Shown one piece after another: positions 1-5,298 of a stretch of DNA of 5,298 bases. The first letter of the stretch is position 1, and every line of letters begins with the position of its first letter. Origin of the DNA: Bifidobacterium sp. (GTDB taxonomy: Bacteria > Actinomycetota > Actinomycetes > Actinomycetales > Bifidobacteriaceae); assembly GCA_022739095.1 (NCBI GenBank), contig JAIJEI010000148.1:1-5298 (forward strand), in the 5' to 3' direction. The notes beneath the pieces are model-generated. The model did no database searches. It had not been told where the DNA came from and was given only the letters and a program-made list of their open reading frames with translations. The position numbers and the translations under genes are program-made.

Positions 1-1341
1 GGCGTGCTGCTGTACGGTCCTCCCGGCACCGGTAAGACGTTGCTGGCCCGAGCCATCGCAGGCGAGGCCGGCGTGCCGTTCTACTCGATGGCCGGCTCCG
101 ACTTCGTCGAGATGTTCGTGGGTCTCGGTGCCTCCCGTGTGCGTGACCTGTTCGATGAGGCCAAGAAGAACGCCCCCGCCATCATCTTCATCGACGAGAT
201 CGACGCCGTGGGCCGCAAGCGTGGCTCCGGCATGGGCGGTGGCCACGACGAGCGCGAGCAGACGCTGAACCAGCTGCTCGTCGAGATGGACGGTTTCGAC
301 AACGACACCAACCTCATCATCATCGCCGCCACCAACCGCCCCGACGTGCTCGACCCCGCTCTGCTTCGTCCGGGCCGATTCGACCGTCAGGTAGGCGTGG
401 CCGCCCCTGATCTGGAAGGCCGCGAGGCAATCCTGAGGGTGCACGCCAAGGGCAAGCCGTTCGTGCCGGACGTCGACCTGCACATGGTCGCCGTGCGTAC
501 CCCGGGGTTCACCGGTGCCGATCTGGCCAACGTGCTCAACGAAGCCGCGTTGCTGTGCGCCCGTGCCGGTGCCCAGCTGATTGACAACCGCGCCATCGAC
601 GAGGCCATCGACCGTGTTCAGGCCGGCCCGAAGCGCAAGTCCAAGGGCATGGCTCTGGAAGAGCTGCGTAACACCGCATACCACGAGGGTGGCCATGCGC
701 TGGTGGCCGCCGCCCTGAACAACACCGATCCGGTGACCAAGGTGACGATTCTGCCGCGAGGCCGCGCCCTCGGCTACACCGCCGTCATGCCGACCTCCGA
801 CCGCTACTCGCAGTCGCGCAACCAGCTGCTCGACCAGATGGCCTACGCGATGGGCGGCCGCACCGCCGAGGAAATCGTCTTCCACGACCCGACCACCGGC
901 GCTTCGAACGATATCGAGAAGGCTACGAGCATCGCCCGTACGATGGTGATCGAATACGGCTTCTCTGACAAGCTCGGTGCCATCAAGTGGGGTTCCGATG
1001 ACGACCAGACCACTGTGATGGACGGTCTGCAGCCGCGCAAGTACTCCGATCGCACCGCCGAAGTGATTGATGACGAGGTGTTGAAGCTGGTGGAGACCGC
1101 GCACACCGAGGCGTGGACCATCATCAACGACAACCGTGAGATCCTTGACGAGTTGGTCCGCCAGCTGCTGGTCAAGGAGACCCTGAACGAGAAGGAACTT
1201 GCGGCGATCTTCGCGCTGATCAAGAAGGCTCCGGTTCGTCCGGTGTGGCTGTCCAACGACCGCCGCCCCGACTCGGACAAGCCGCCGGTGGAGATTCCCG
1301 AAAGCCTCAAGCGCTCGGTCGGCATGAAGCCGGAAGAGTAG
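1..1341 (+). CDS. ftsH: FtsH, ATP-dependent membrane zinc metalloprotease (3' part; 5' end outside window)
   Basis: FtsH forms membrane-anchored hexamers that unfold and degrade membrane and cytosolic proteins using ATP. Visible in order, numbering the first codon as residue 1: Walker A GPPGTGKT (16-39), the pore motif FVG in EMFVGLGASRVRD, Walker B IIFIDEID (181-204), the second region of homology with ATNRP (from 328) and the arginine-finger segment RPGRFDRQ (to 390), then the protease site HEGGH (682-696, residues 228-232) and the third zinc ligand Asp304 in ASNDIE (910-912). The reading frame is open from base 1, so the N-terminal part, expected to hold about 240 residues with two membrane segments, lies upstream; no start should be assigned here. 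The C-terminus is complete (TAG at 1339). All catalytic residues are present, so the protein looks functional. ftsH directly upstream of folE is the usual actinobacterial arrangement. Confidence 0.97.
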   Translation, partial: GVLLYGPPGTGKTLLARAIAGEAGVPFYSMAGSDFVEMFVGLGASRVRDLFDEAKKNAPAIIFIDEIDAVGRKRGSGMGGGHDEREQTLNQLLVEMDGFDNDTNLIIIAATNRPDVLDPALLRPGRFDRQVGVAAPDLEGREAILRVHAKGKPFVPDVDLHMVAVRTPGFTGADLANVLNEAALLCARAGAQLIDNRAIDEAIDRVQAGPKRKSKGMALEELRNTAYHEGGHALVAAALNNTDPVTKVTILPRGRALGYTAVMPTSDRYSQSRNQLLDQMAYAMGGRTAEEIVFHDPTTGASNDIEKATSIARTMVIEYGFSDKLGAIKWGSDDDQTTVMDGLQPRKYSDRTAEVIDDEVLKLVETAHTEAWTIINDNREILDELVRQLLVKETLNEKELAAIFALIKKAPVRPVWLSNDRRPDSDKPPVEIPESLKRSVGMKPEE

Positions 1342-1417
1342 ACACGATGACGATTCGGCCCGACCTGTTCATGTGGTTTCTCACGTACGCAGGCCGGGCG
1401 TCGTTGTGGACAATGAC

Positions 1418-1426
1418 AAGGGAGAG
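1418..1426 (+). promoter_or_regulatory. Ribosome binding site of folE
   Basis: AAGGGAGAG with the GGGAG core at 1420-1424 lies 7 bases before the ATG at 1432. It decides that start over the overlapping ATG at 1427, which reads only one more codon before TGA. Confidence 0.75.
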
Positions 1427-1431
1427 ATGAG

Positions 1432-2031
1432 ATGAACGAATATATAGAGTCTTGCCAGCGGGAGAAACGCACATACGACGAGGAAGGCGTGCGTGAGGCC
1501 GTACGTCTGTTCCTGAAGTCGATTGGCGAGGATCCCGAGCGCGAGGGACTGGTGGAAACGCCTGACCGTATCGCCCGCGCGTGTCGCGAGCTGTTCGCCG
1601 GTCTGCAGGCCTCGCCGGCCGATGTGCTGGAGAAGCACTTCGACGTGGATACCGACGAGCTGGTGCTGGTCAAGGACATCGAACTGTATTCGGTGTGCGA
1701 ACATCACCTGCTGCCTTTCCACGGCGTGGCCCATGTGGGCTATATTCCGGCCAAGGATGGGGTGATGGGGTTGAGCAAGCTCGCCCGACTGGTTGAGGTG
1801 TATGCTCGCCGGCCGCAGGTGCAGGAGCGTTTGACCCAGCAGATCGCCGACGCGCTGGTTGAGTATGCGGGCGCACGTGGTGTGATTGTGGTGACCGAAT
1901 GCGAGCACCTGTGCATGTCGATGCGCGGCATCAAAAAGTCTTCTGCTCGCACGGTAACCTCCGCGGTGCGCGGTCTGCTACGCAACCCCGCCACTCGAGC
2001 CGAAGCCATGAGCCTCATTTTGGATAAATAA
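1432..2031 (+). CDS. folE: GTP cyclohydrolase I (FolE, zinc-dependent type IA)
   Basis: Catalyses the first committed step of folate synthesis: GTP is opened and rearranged to 7,8-dihydroneopterin triphosphate plus formate, in the cytosol, by a decameric enzyme. The 199 residues match the family's usual length. The motif SVCEHHLLPF gives Cys89 and His92, which with Cys161 in ECEHLCMSMRG correspond to the E. coli zinc ligands Cys110, His113 and Cys181. His91 and His159 match the catalytic His112 and His179. The N-terminal part shows the family pattern GEDPEREGLVETPDRIA (substrate-subunit scaffold). These cysteines mark it as the classical FolE rather than the FolE2 (type IB) enzyme. Start at the ATG with a good ribosome binding site. 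It lies 90 bases after ftsH and 45 bases before folP, fitting a folate operon. Nothing in it looks damaged. Confidence 0.97.
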   Translation: MNEYIESCQREKRTYDEEGVREAVRLFLKSIGEDPEREGLVETPDRIARACRELFAGLQASPADVLEKHFDVDTDELVLVKDIELYSVCEHHLLPFHGVAHVGYIPAKDGVMGLSKLARLVEVYARRPQVQERLTQQIADALVEYAGARGVIVVTECEHLCMSMRGIKKSSARTVTSAVRGLLRNPATRAEAMSLILDK

Positions 2032-2064
2032 ATCGAGGGGGCTTGCTCACATGGACCTACACAG

Positions 2065-2073
2065 AAGGGGGAA
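2065..2073 (+). promoter_or_regulatory. Ribosome binding site of folP
   Basis: AAGGGGGAA with five G at 2067-2071 ends 5 bases before the ATG at 2077. It supports that start over the in-frame internal ATGs at codons 14 and 16, which immediately precede the first conserved motif. Confidence 0.7.
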
Positions 2074-2076
2074 ATA

Positions 2077-2952
2077 ATGACTGATTTGCAGGCGTTGCAT
2101 GACGCCACGCACACCATGGTGATGGGTGTGCTCAACATCACCGAGGACTCGTTCTCGGACGGCGGCCTGTGGCTGGACCCGGCCAAGGCGGCCCAGCATG
2201 GACGTGACATGATGGCCGCCGGCGCGGACATCATCGACATCGGCGCCGAATCCACGCGCCCCGGCGCCAAGCGCGTGTCCGAGGCCGACGAATTGGCCCG
2301 CATCACCGGTGCCGTCAAGACATTGATTCCGGCCGGTGCCATACTGTCCATCGACACCACGCGCGCATCCGTGGCCGCCGCCGCGCTGAGCGAGGGCGCA
2401 CAGATCATCAACGACGTTTCCGGCGGCACGCTGGACGCCGAACTGCCGCACGTGGTCGCCGACCACGACTGCCTGTACATCGTGCAGCATTGGCGCGGCT
2501 GGCTCGCCGGCTCCAAGGGCGCGAACCCCGATCAAGACACCTCCGTATACGAGCACGGCGTATTGACCGACGTACACGACGAACTCATGCGCCAAGTCGA
2601 CGGTGTGCTGGCCGCCGGCGTAAAGCCCGAGTGCATTATCATCGACCCGGGCCTGGGCTTCTCCAAGCCCGGCATCGAGCACAACCTGCCGCTGCTGACC
2701 GGACTCGAGACCTTCCGAGCCACCGGATATCCGGTGCTGATCGGCCAGTCCCGCAAGCGCTTCATTTCGGCGATGCTCACCGAGGCGAGCGCTGCCGGTG
2801 CTGATGGCCCGACCATGGCCCAGCGCGATGACGTGACCGCAGCCTTGTCCGCCCTGTCCGCCGAGCATGGCGCATGGGCCGTGCGCGTACACGACGTGGC
2901 CAAAAGCCGCGCCGCCGTCATCACCGGCAACACCTGGCGCGAATACGCATGA
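2077..2952 (+). CDS. folP: Dihydropteroate synthase (FolP)
   Basis: Condenses 6-hydroxymethyl-7,8-dihydropterin pyrophosphate with p-aminobenzoate to 7,8-dihydropteroate; a cytosolic TIM barrel and the target of sulfonamides. The 291 residues carry every family signature in order: MGVLNITEDSFSDGG with Asn20, the loop GAESTRPGA (residues 57-65) including Thr60 and Pro62, SIDTTRA with Asp93, IINDVSGG with Asn112, IIDPGLGFSK with Asp190, GQSRKRF with Lys227 and VRVHDV with Arg270 and His272. These match E. coli Asn22, Thr62, Pro64, Asp96, Asn115, Asp185, Lys221, Arg255 and His257. The protein therefore looks fully active and shows no obvious sulfonamide-resistance change in the STRPG loop. The product feeds dihydrofolate synthase, not encoded in this window. 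The substrate is made by the FolB-FolK protein encoded 108 bases downstream. Confidence 0.97.
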   Translation: MTDLQALHDATHTMVMGVLNITEDSFSDGGLWLDPAKAAQHGRDMMAAGADIIDIGAESTRPGAKRVSEADELARITGAVKTLIPAGAILSIDTTRASVAAAALSEGAQIINDVSGGTLDAELPHVVADHDCLYIVQHWRGWLAGSKGANPDQDTSVYEHGVLTDVHDELMRQVDGVLAAGVKPECIIIDPGLGFSKPGIEHNLPLLTGLETFRATGYPVLIGQSRKRFISAMLTEASAAGADGPTMAQRDDVTAALSALSAEHGAWAVRVHDVAKSRAAVITGNTWREYA

Positions 2953-2990
2953 TTCCCCTGGCCTCCTGTTTTGGTTGCTTCTAGGTCTTG

Positions 2991-3038
2991 GCTCCCCTCG
3001 GGCGAGGGGAGCTGGCACCGAAGGCGACTGAGGGGAGC
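2991..3038 (+). repeat. Palindromic intergenic repeat (REP-like), copy 1
   Basis: A perfect 9-base-pair hairpin, GCTCCCCTC (2991-2999) / GAGGGGAGC (3004-3012) with loop GGGC, is followed by an imperfect 6-position stem around loop GAA (3014-3028, two mismatches) and then a second exact copy of GAGGGGAGC (3030-3038). The left arm can pair with either right arm, so two exclusive folds are possible. The words GGGAGCTGGC and GACTGAGGG recur exactly, inverted, at 4067-4076 and 4047-4055, which shows this is a repeat family and not just a local hairpin. There is no T-tract, so it is not a typical intrinsic terminator. I recall similar elements being abundant between genes of Bifidobacterium, but I cannot count copies here. 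Confidence 0.75.
3030..3038 (+). promoter_or_regulatory. Candidate distant Shine-Dalgarno of folB-folK, inside the repeat
   Basis: GAGGGGAGC is the only purine-rich, anti-16S-like stretch before the ATG at 3061, but its last base is 22 bases before that codon, too far for standard initiation. It is also the last arm of the palindromic repeat and can pair with 2991-2999. It may be a weak or structured initiation site, or simply part of the repeat. Confidence 0.3.
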
Positions 3039-3060
3039 ATTTGAGCAGAAAGCCTTACCA

Positions 3061-4590
3061 ATGGACACCATCACACTTACCGGCGTACATGCCAACGGCA
3101 CCCACGGTGTGCTCGCCTTTGAACACGAACGGCCTCAAACCTTCGTCGTGGACGTCACCCTGCACCTTGACCTGGCCACCGCCGGCCAATCAGACGATCT
3201 CAACGACACCATCGATTACGGCCGCGTGGCCAAAGATATCGCGGCTGTCATCGAAGGCCCTCATGTGGACCTGATCGAACATCTTGCTCAACTCATTGCA
3301 GATAAGATTCTCGCTGATGCGCCAGCCGTCGCCTCCATCGACGTCACCGTGCACAAGCCTCACGCGCCCATCGTCGTGGCTTTTGCAGATGTATCGGTCT
3401 CCATCTCGCGCGTGCGTGCCACCGATAATGGACGCACTGCTGAAAAGCATGCCATCCATAACGCGGTGGTGGCCTTGGGCGGCAATGTGGGCGAAGTGGA
3501 ATCCACCTTGCGAGCCGCCGTTCGGGAGATTGACGCGCTACCAGGCACACAGGTGACCGGTATTTCGCCGCTTTACCGTACGGCCGCGTGGGGCATGGCC
3601 GAAGATACGCCGGACTTCCTGAACGCCGTGGTGGAGCTTGAAACCACAATGGGCAGCCACGAATTGCTCGCCGCGTTACAAAACATCGAAGCGAACCATG
3701 GGCGAATTCGCGAGAATCATTGGGATTCCAGGCCGTTGGACTTGGACATTATCGACTTTGATGGCATCACCAGTGCGGATCCGGACCTGGCATTGCCCCA
3801 TCCACGTGCTTGGCAGCGTGCGTTCGTGCTGGCTCCCTGGGTGGCGCTGAATCCGAACGCCAAACTTGCCGGAGCCCATGAGGGGCCTGTAACCGATTTG
3901 CTGGCCGCCGCACCGGACCGTAACGCCGTGCAACTCGACAGCGAAGACTGGATGCTCGGCGGACATGCAGACAATCAAGAATCCATCCCCGCCGGCGGGA
4001 GCCGTCAGCCGCAGGCTGACCGGGGGTGGCCAGCCTCAGAGCACCGCCCTCAGTCTCGCTCTGCGAGCCAGCTCCCGCCAGCGGGAGCAGACGAGAATGC
4101 CTCCAAAGCGCCGGAACCCGTCTCACGCAAGGCGATTTTTTCGTTGGACTCCACCTCGCAGGATGCCGAACGGCTGTTCCGCGAAACCATCGTTTCCATC
4201 GACAGCGTTCCCGGCAATCAGGTACAGGGCATCTCGCCGCTCTACCATGTCAGTCATTTCGATGGTCCGGACGCGATGAGCGCGGTCATCCAAATCGAAA
4301 CCAAGTTGCCTCCCGCCGACCTGATTGCCGTATTGGGCAGCATCGAAAGCGTTCATGATCTGGCAGTCGACCTTGACCTTGTTGACATGGAAGGCGTGAC
4401 TTCCGACGAGCCCAACTGCAGCATTCCTTGGCCGTCGGCCCGTAACCATGCGTCGGTATTGGCACCTTGGCTGGATATGGACCCGAATGCTTCTCTGGGT
4501 GGCGACCCGGTGGCCTTCCTTTTGGCCATGGCACCGGATGCCGGACAGGTCGGATTGCTATCGGACAACTGGATACTGTCGAACAGTTGA
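3061..4590 (+). CDS. folB-folK: FolB-FolK fusion: dihydroneopterin aldolase / HPPK with an extra degenerate HPPK domain
   Basis: 509 residues. FolB (about 1-122) converts dihydroneopterin to 6-hydroxymethyl-dihydropterin and glycolaldehyde; Glu21, Tyr53 (IDYG), Glu73 (LIEHLA) and Lys99 match S. aureus Glu22, Tyr54, Glu74 and Lys100. FolK (about 134-301) transfers pyrophosphate from ATP to that product: LGGN (139-142), Asn188, Arg215 and Arg217, Trp221, Arg224, Asp227 and Asp229 in LDLDI, His247, Arg253 and Phe255 match the E. coli catalytic and pterin-contacting set. Residues 302-357 are a Pro/Ser/Arg/Gln-rich linker encoded by a palindromic repeat. Residues 358-509 are a second, degenerate FolK-like domain. 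Starting at ATG 3061 gives a normal FolB N-terminus; an in-frame TTG at 2971 would add 30 residues encoded by the intergenic repeat. No close ribosome binding site is seen. FolB-FolK fusions are known; the third domain is unusual. Confidence 0.93.
   Translation: MDTITLTGVHANGTHGVLAFEHERPQTFVVDVTLHLDLATAGQSDDLNDTIDYGRVAKDIAAVIEGPHVDLIEHLAQLIADKILADAPAVASIDVTVHKPHAPIVVAFADVSVSISRVRATDNGRTAEKHAIHNAVVALGGNVGEVESTLRAAVREIDALPGTQVTGISPLYRTAAWGMAEDTPDFLNAVVELETTMGSHELLAALQNIEANHGRIRENHWDSRPLDLDIIDFDGITSADPDLALPHPRAWQRAFVLAPWVALNPNAKLAGAHEGPVTDLLAAAPDRNAVQLDSEDWMLGGHADNQESIPAGGSRQPQADRGWPASEHRPQSRSASQLPPAGADENASKAPEPVSRKAIFSLDSTSQDAERLFRETIVSIDSVPGNQVQGISPLYHVSHFDGPDAMSAVIQIETKLPPADLIAVLGSIESVHDLAVDLDLVDMEGVTSDEPNCSIPWPSARNHASVLAPWLDMDPNASLGGDPVAFLLAMAPDAGQVGLLSDNWILSNS
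3988..4088 (+). repeat. Inverted pair of the palindromic repeat, in frame inside folB-folK (copies 2 and 3)
   Basis: Left half, same orientation as copy 1: the palindrome CCCGCCGGCGGG (3988-3999), then GGGAGC, then a perfect 7-base-pair stem GTCAGCC (4004-4010) / GGCTGAC (4014-4020) with loop GCA, then a G-rich end CGGGGGTGG. Right half, inverted: CCCTCAGTC (4047-4055), a stem CTCGC (4055-4059) / GCGAG (4063-4067), then GCCAGCTCCC and the hairpin GCTCCCGC (4071-4078) / GCGGGAGC (4081-4088). Read on the minus strand, the right half shares GGGAGCTGGC and GACTGAGGG exactly with copy 1. The whole block is translated without a stop into roughly residues 308-345 of the FolB-FolK protein, a hydrophilic, low-complexity linker between two HPPK domains. 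Confidence 0.8.
4132..4587 (+). other. Degenerate second HPPK (FolK-like) domain within the FolB-FolK protein
   Basis: Residues 358-509 align along their length with the first FolK domain: QVQGISPLYHV with QVTGISPLYRT, DAMSAVIQIET with DFLNAVVELET, VDLDLVDMEGVTS with LDLDIIDFDGITS, VLAPW with VLAPW, and DNWIL with EDWML. The two metal-binding aspartates remain (Asp437, Asp439). Lost are the GGN motif (LDS instead), the pterin Asn188 (Ser407), the whole catalytic loop with Arg215, Arg217, Trp221 and Arg224 (deleted), His247 (Trp457), Arg253 (His463) and Phe255 (Ser465). HPPK activity from this domain is therefore very unlikely. The frame is intact for more than 150 codons, which favours a retained structural or regulatory role over a decaying remnant. 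It has no separate start signal and is read as part of the fusion. Confidence 0.85.
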
Positions 4591-4724
4591 GCTGATGGCA
4601 GAACCAGCTACGAACGGTAGGCTAGAAACCAGACGGTGACGGACCGGTCTCCGGCCTCGAGCAGCCAGGCACGGCAATGACGAAAAACAAATCAAGATGA
4701 GCAGCCCAGGCGCGAGGGCCGTTC

Positions 4725-4749
4725 GCAAACAGCAAACAGCAAACAGCAA
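4725..4749 (+). repeat. Short tandem repeat, three GCAAACA units plus GCAA
   Basis: Exact heptamers at 4725-4731, 4732-4738 and 4739-4745, followed by a partial unit. The array ends about 9 bases before the AAGGAGG ribosome binding site of the next gene, so it lies in that gene's leader or promoter region. Confidence 0.85.
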
Positions 4750-4758
4750 CGTAACGAT

Positions 4759-4765
4759 AAGGAGG
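4759..4765 (+). promoter_or_regulatory. Strong ribosome binding site of the DUF3180 gene
   Basis: AAGGAGG, fully complementary to the 16S rRNA 3' end, lies 6 bases before the ATG at 4772. It is the strongest such site in the window and fixes this start. Confidence 0.85.
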
Positions 4766-4771
4766 CCGGAC

Positions 4772-5298
4772 ATGAAAACACGGCGAACACCATGGTGGCA
4801 GTATGTGATCGGTGCCGTGCTGGGCCTGTTGGCGGGTATCGGTCTGGCCTCCTACGGCGAAAGCTCGGGACTGTCGCTGATTGGTGCGCCTCGGATTGTG
4901 ACCGGATTGCTGGCCGTGCTGGGCGTTATCGTGCTGATCTTGGCCCTGCAAGTGCATAAATACGCGAATACCGACCCCAAGAAGCGTCCGCATAGCTTCA
5001 TTAATCCCACTATCGCGGTGTATACGCTGGTGCTGTCTAAGGCACTGGGATTGGCGGGCGCAACGCTTGCCGGCTGGTATGGCGGTCAGATTGTGATGAG
5101 CATGAGCCATATCGAGGCGGATTTTTATGCACACGCCGTCACCGAGTGCGCAATCGCGGCCGTGGTGTGCATCGCCGACATGATCATCGGCATTATCGGC
5201 GAATGGTTGTGCCAGCTACCGCCGAACGAAGGCCCCGAAAACCCGAAAATCAAGGAAGCCAAGCGCCGTAGCGACATAGCCCAAGCCTACAAGCGATA
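4772..5298 (+). CDS. DUF3180 family four-helix membrane protein (3' end at or beyond window edge)
   Basis: Function unknown. At least 175 codons are open; the last two bases are TA, so the next base decides whether the gene stops here or reads Tyr. After a short basic, Trp-containing start (MKTRRTPWW) there are four hydrophobic segments at about residues 11-29, 42-61, 80-104 and 122-143, then a hydrophilic tail rich in Lys, Arg and Glu. The family-like stretch LSKALGLAGATLAGWYGG (helix 3) and GEWLCQLPP after helix 4 resemble what I recall of DUF3180, which sits directly after folK in many actinobacteria, including the Rv3605c position in M. tuberculosis. Cys126, Cys133 and Cys147 are spaced by multiples of seven. 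The conserved position suggests, but does not show, a link to folate metabolism. The family call is from remembered pattern and context. Confidence 0.8.
   Translation, partial: MKTRRTPWWQYVIGAVLGLLAGIGLASYGESSGLSLIGAPRIVTGLLAVLGVIVLILALQVHKYANTDPKKRPHSFINPTIAVYTLVLSKALGLAGATLAGWYGGQIVMSMSHIEADFYAHAVTECAIAAVVCIADMIIGIIGEWLCQLPPNEGPENPKIKEAKRRSDIAQAYKR

Larger units (their letters stand above)
4591..4771. other. 181-base gap between folB-folK and the DUF3180 gene; no gene seen
   Basis: No convincing coding potential. Two tiny ATG frames (4595-4639, 14 codons; 4677-4700, 7 codons) lack ribosome binding sites. There is an 8-base palindrome GACCGGTC at 4642-4649, but no hairpin followed by T residues. 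The stretch from about 4677 to 4760 is locally A-rich compared with the surrounding GC-rich DNA, which is compatible with a promoter or an unstructured leader, but no -35/-10 pair could be assigned with confidence. Confidence 0.5.

Noticed and set aside
1342..1431. Promoter between ftsH and folE
   Set aside because: Words such as TTGTGG at 1404 have no matching -10 at a proper distance; the 90-base gap is compatible with read-through from ftsH.
2239..2265. Sulfonamide-resistance alteration in FolP
   Set aside because: The STRPG loop keeps the usual Thr and Pro and shows no insertion.
2991..3012. Intrinsic terminator after folP
   Set aside because: The hairpin is strong but is followed by TGGCACCG rather than a T-tract, and the next gene belongs to the same pathway.
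2047..3018. A 323-codon open frame on the minus strand covering folP, with other long antisense frames at 1381-1908 and 1740-2516
   Set aside because: These mirror strongly coding plus-strand genes (folP, folE) with all family motifs intact. Long antisense frames are expected from high-GC codon bias, and the translations show no recognisable domain.
2971..3060. Upstream in-frame TTG start that would add 30 residues to FolB-FolK
   Set aside because: The extra residues come mostly from the palindromic repeat, there is no ribosome binding site before 2971, and known FolB proteins begin at about the residue encoded at 3061.
4132..4590. Second FolK region as a separate gene or a pseudogene
   Set aside because: It is in frame with the first domain, without stops or frameshifts, and there is no ATG/GTG with a ribosome binding site at the start of its homology, so it is part of one protein.
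4595..4700. Small ORFs or leader peptides at 4595-4639 and 4677-4700
   Set aside because: 14 and 7 codons, no ribosome binding sites and no attenuator-like structure downstream.
4725..4749. CRISPR-like array
   Set aside because: The units are 7 bases long and directly adjacent, without spacers.

Overview
The window looks like chromosomal DNA from a high-GC actinobacterium, most likely Bifidobacterium of the B. longum group. Three things point there: the gene order ftsH - folE - folP - folB/folK - DUF3180, which is the actinobacterial folate locus (Mycobacterium tuberculosis has the same order); the fusion of FolB and FolK in one protein; and palindromic GGGAGCTG...CTGAGGGG repeats of a kind I remember as frequent in bifidobacterial genomes. 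The genus is inferred from memory of these features, not from a database search.

Layout, all on the + strand: (1) 1-1341, the 3' two thirds of ftsH, an ATP-dependent membrane zinc protease cut by the window edge; (2) 1432-2031, folE, GTP cyclohydrolase I; (3) 2077-2952, folP, dihydropteroate synthase; (4) 2991-3038, a palindromic repeat in the folP-folB gap; (5) 3061-4590, one large ORF encoding FolB (dihydroneopterin aldolase), a complete FolK (HPPK), a linker encoded by an inverted pair of the same palindromic repeat, and a second, degenerate FolK-like domain; (6) 4591-4771, a 181-base gap with a 3 x 7-base tandem repeat just before a strong ribosome binding site; (7) 4772-5298, a four-helix DUF3180 membrane protein that reaches the window end.

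FolE, FolB, FolK and FolP together carry GTP to dihydropteroate: FolE makes dihydroneopterin triphosphate, FolB makes 6-hydroxymethyl-dihydropterin, FolK pyrophosphorylates it, and FolP joins it to p-aminobenzoate. The step that removes phosphates between FolE and FolB, and the later FolC and FolA steps, are not encoded here. Same-strand genes with gaps of 45 to 181 bases fit one transcript, but no promoter or T-tract terminator could be identified.

The most unusual part is the folB-folK ORF. It has a tandem HPPK duplication whose second copy has lost the catalytic loop and most substrate-contacting residues yet stays open and recognisable, and the junction between the copies is a translated mobile-type palindromic repeat.
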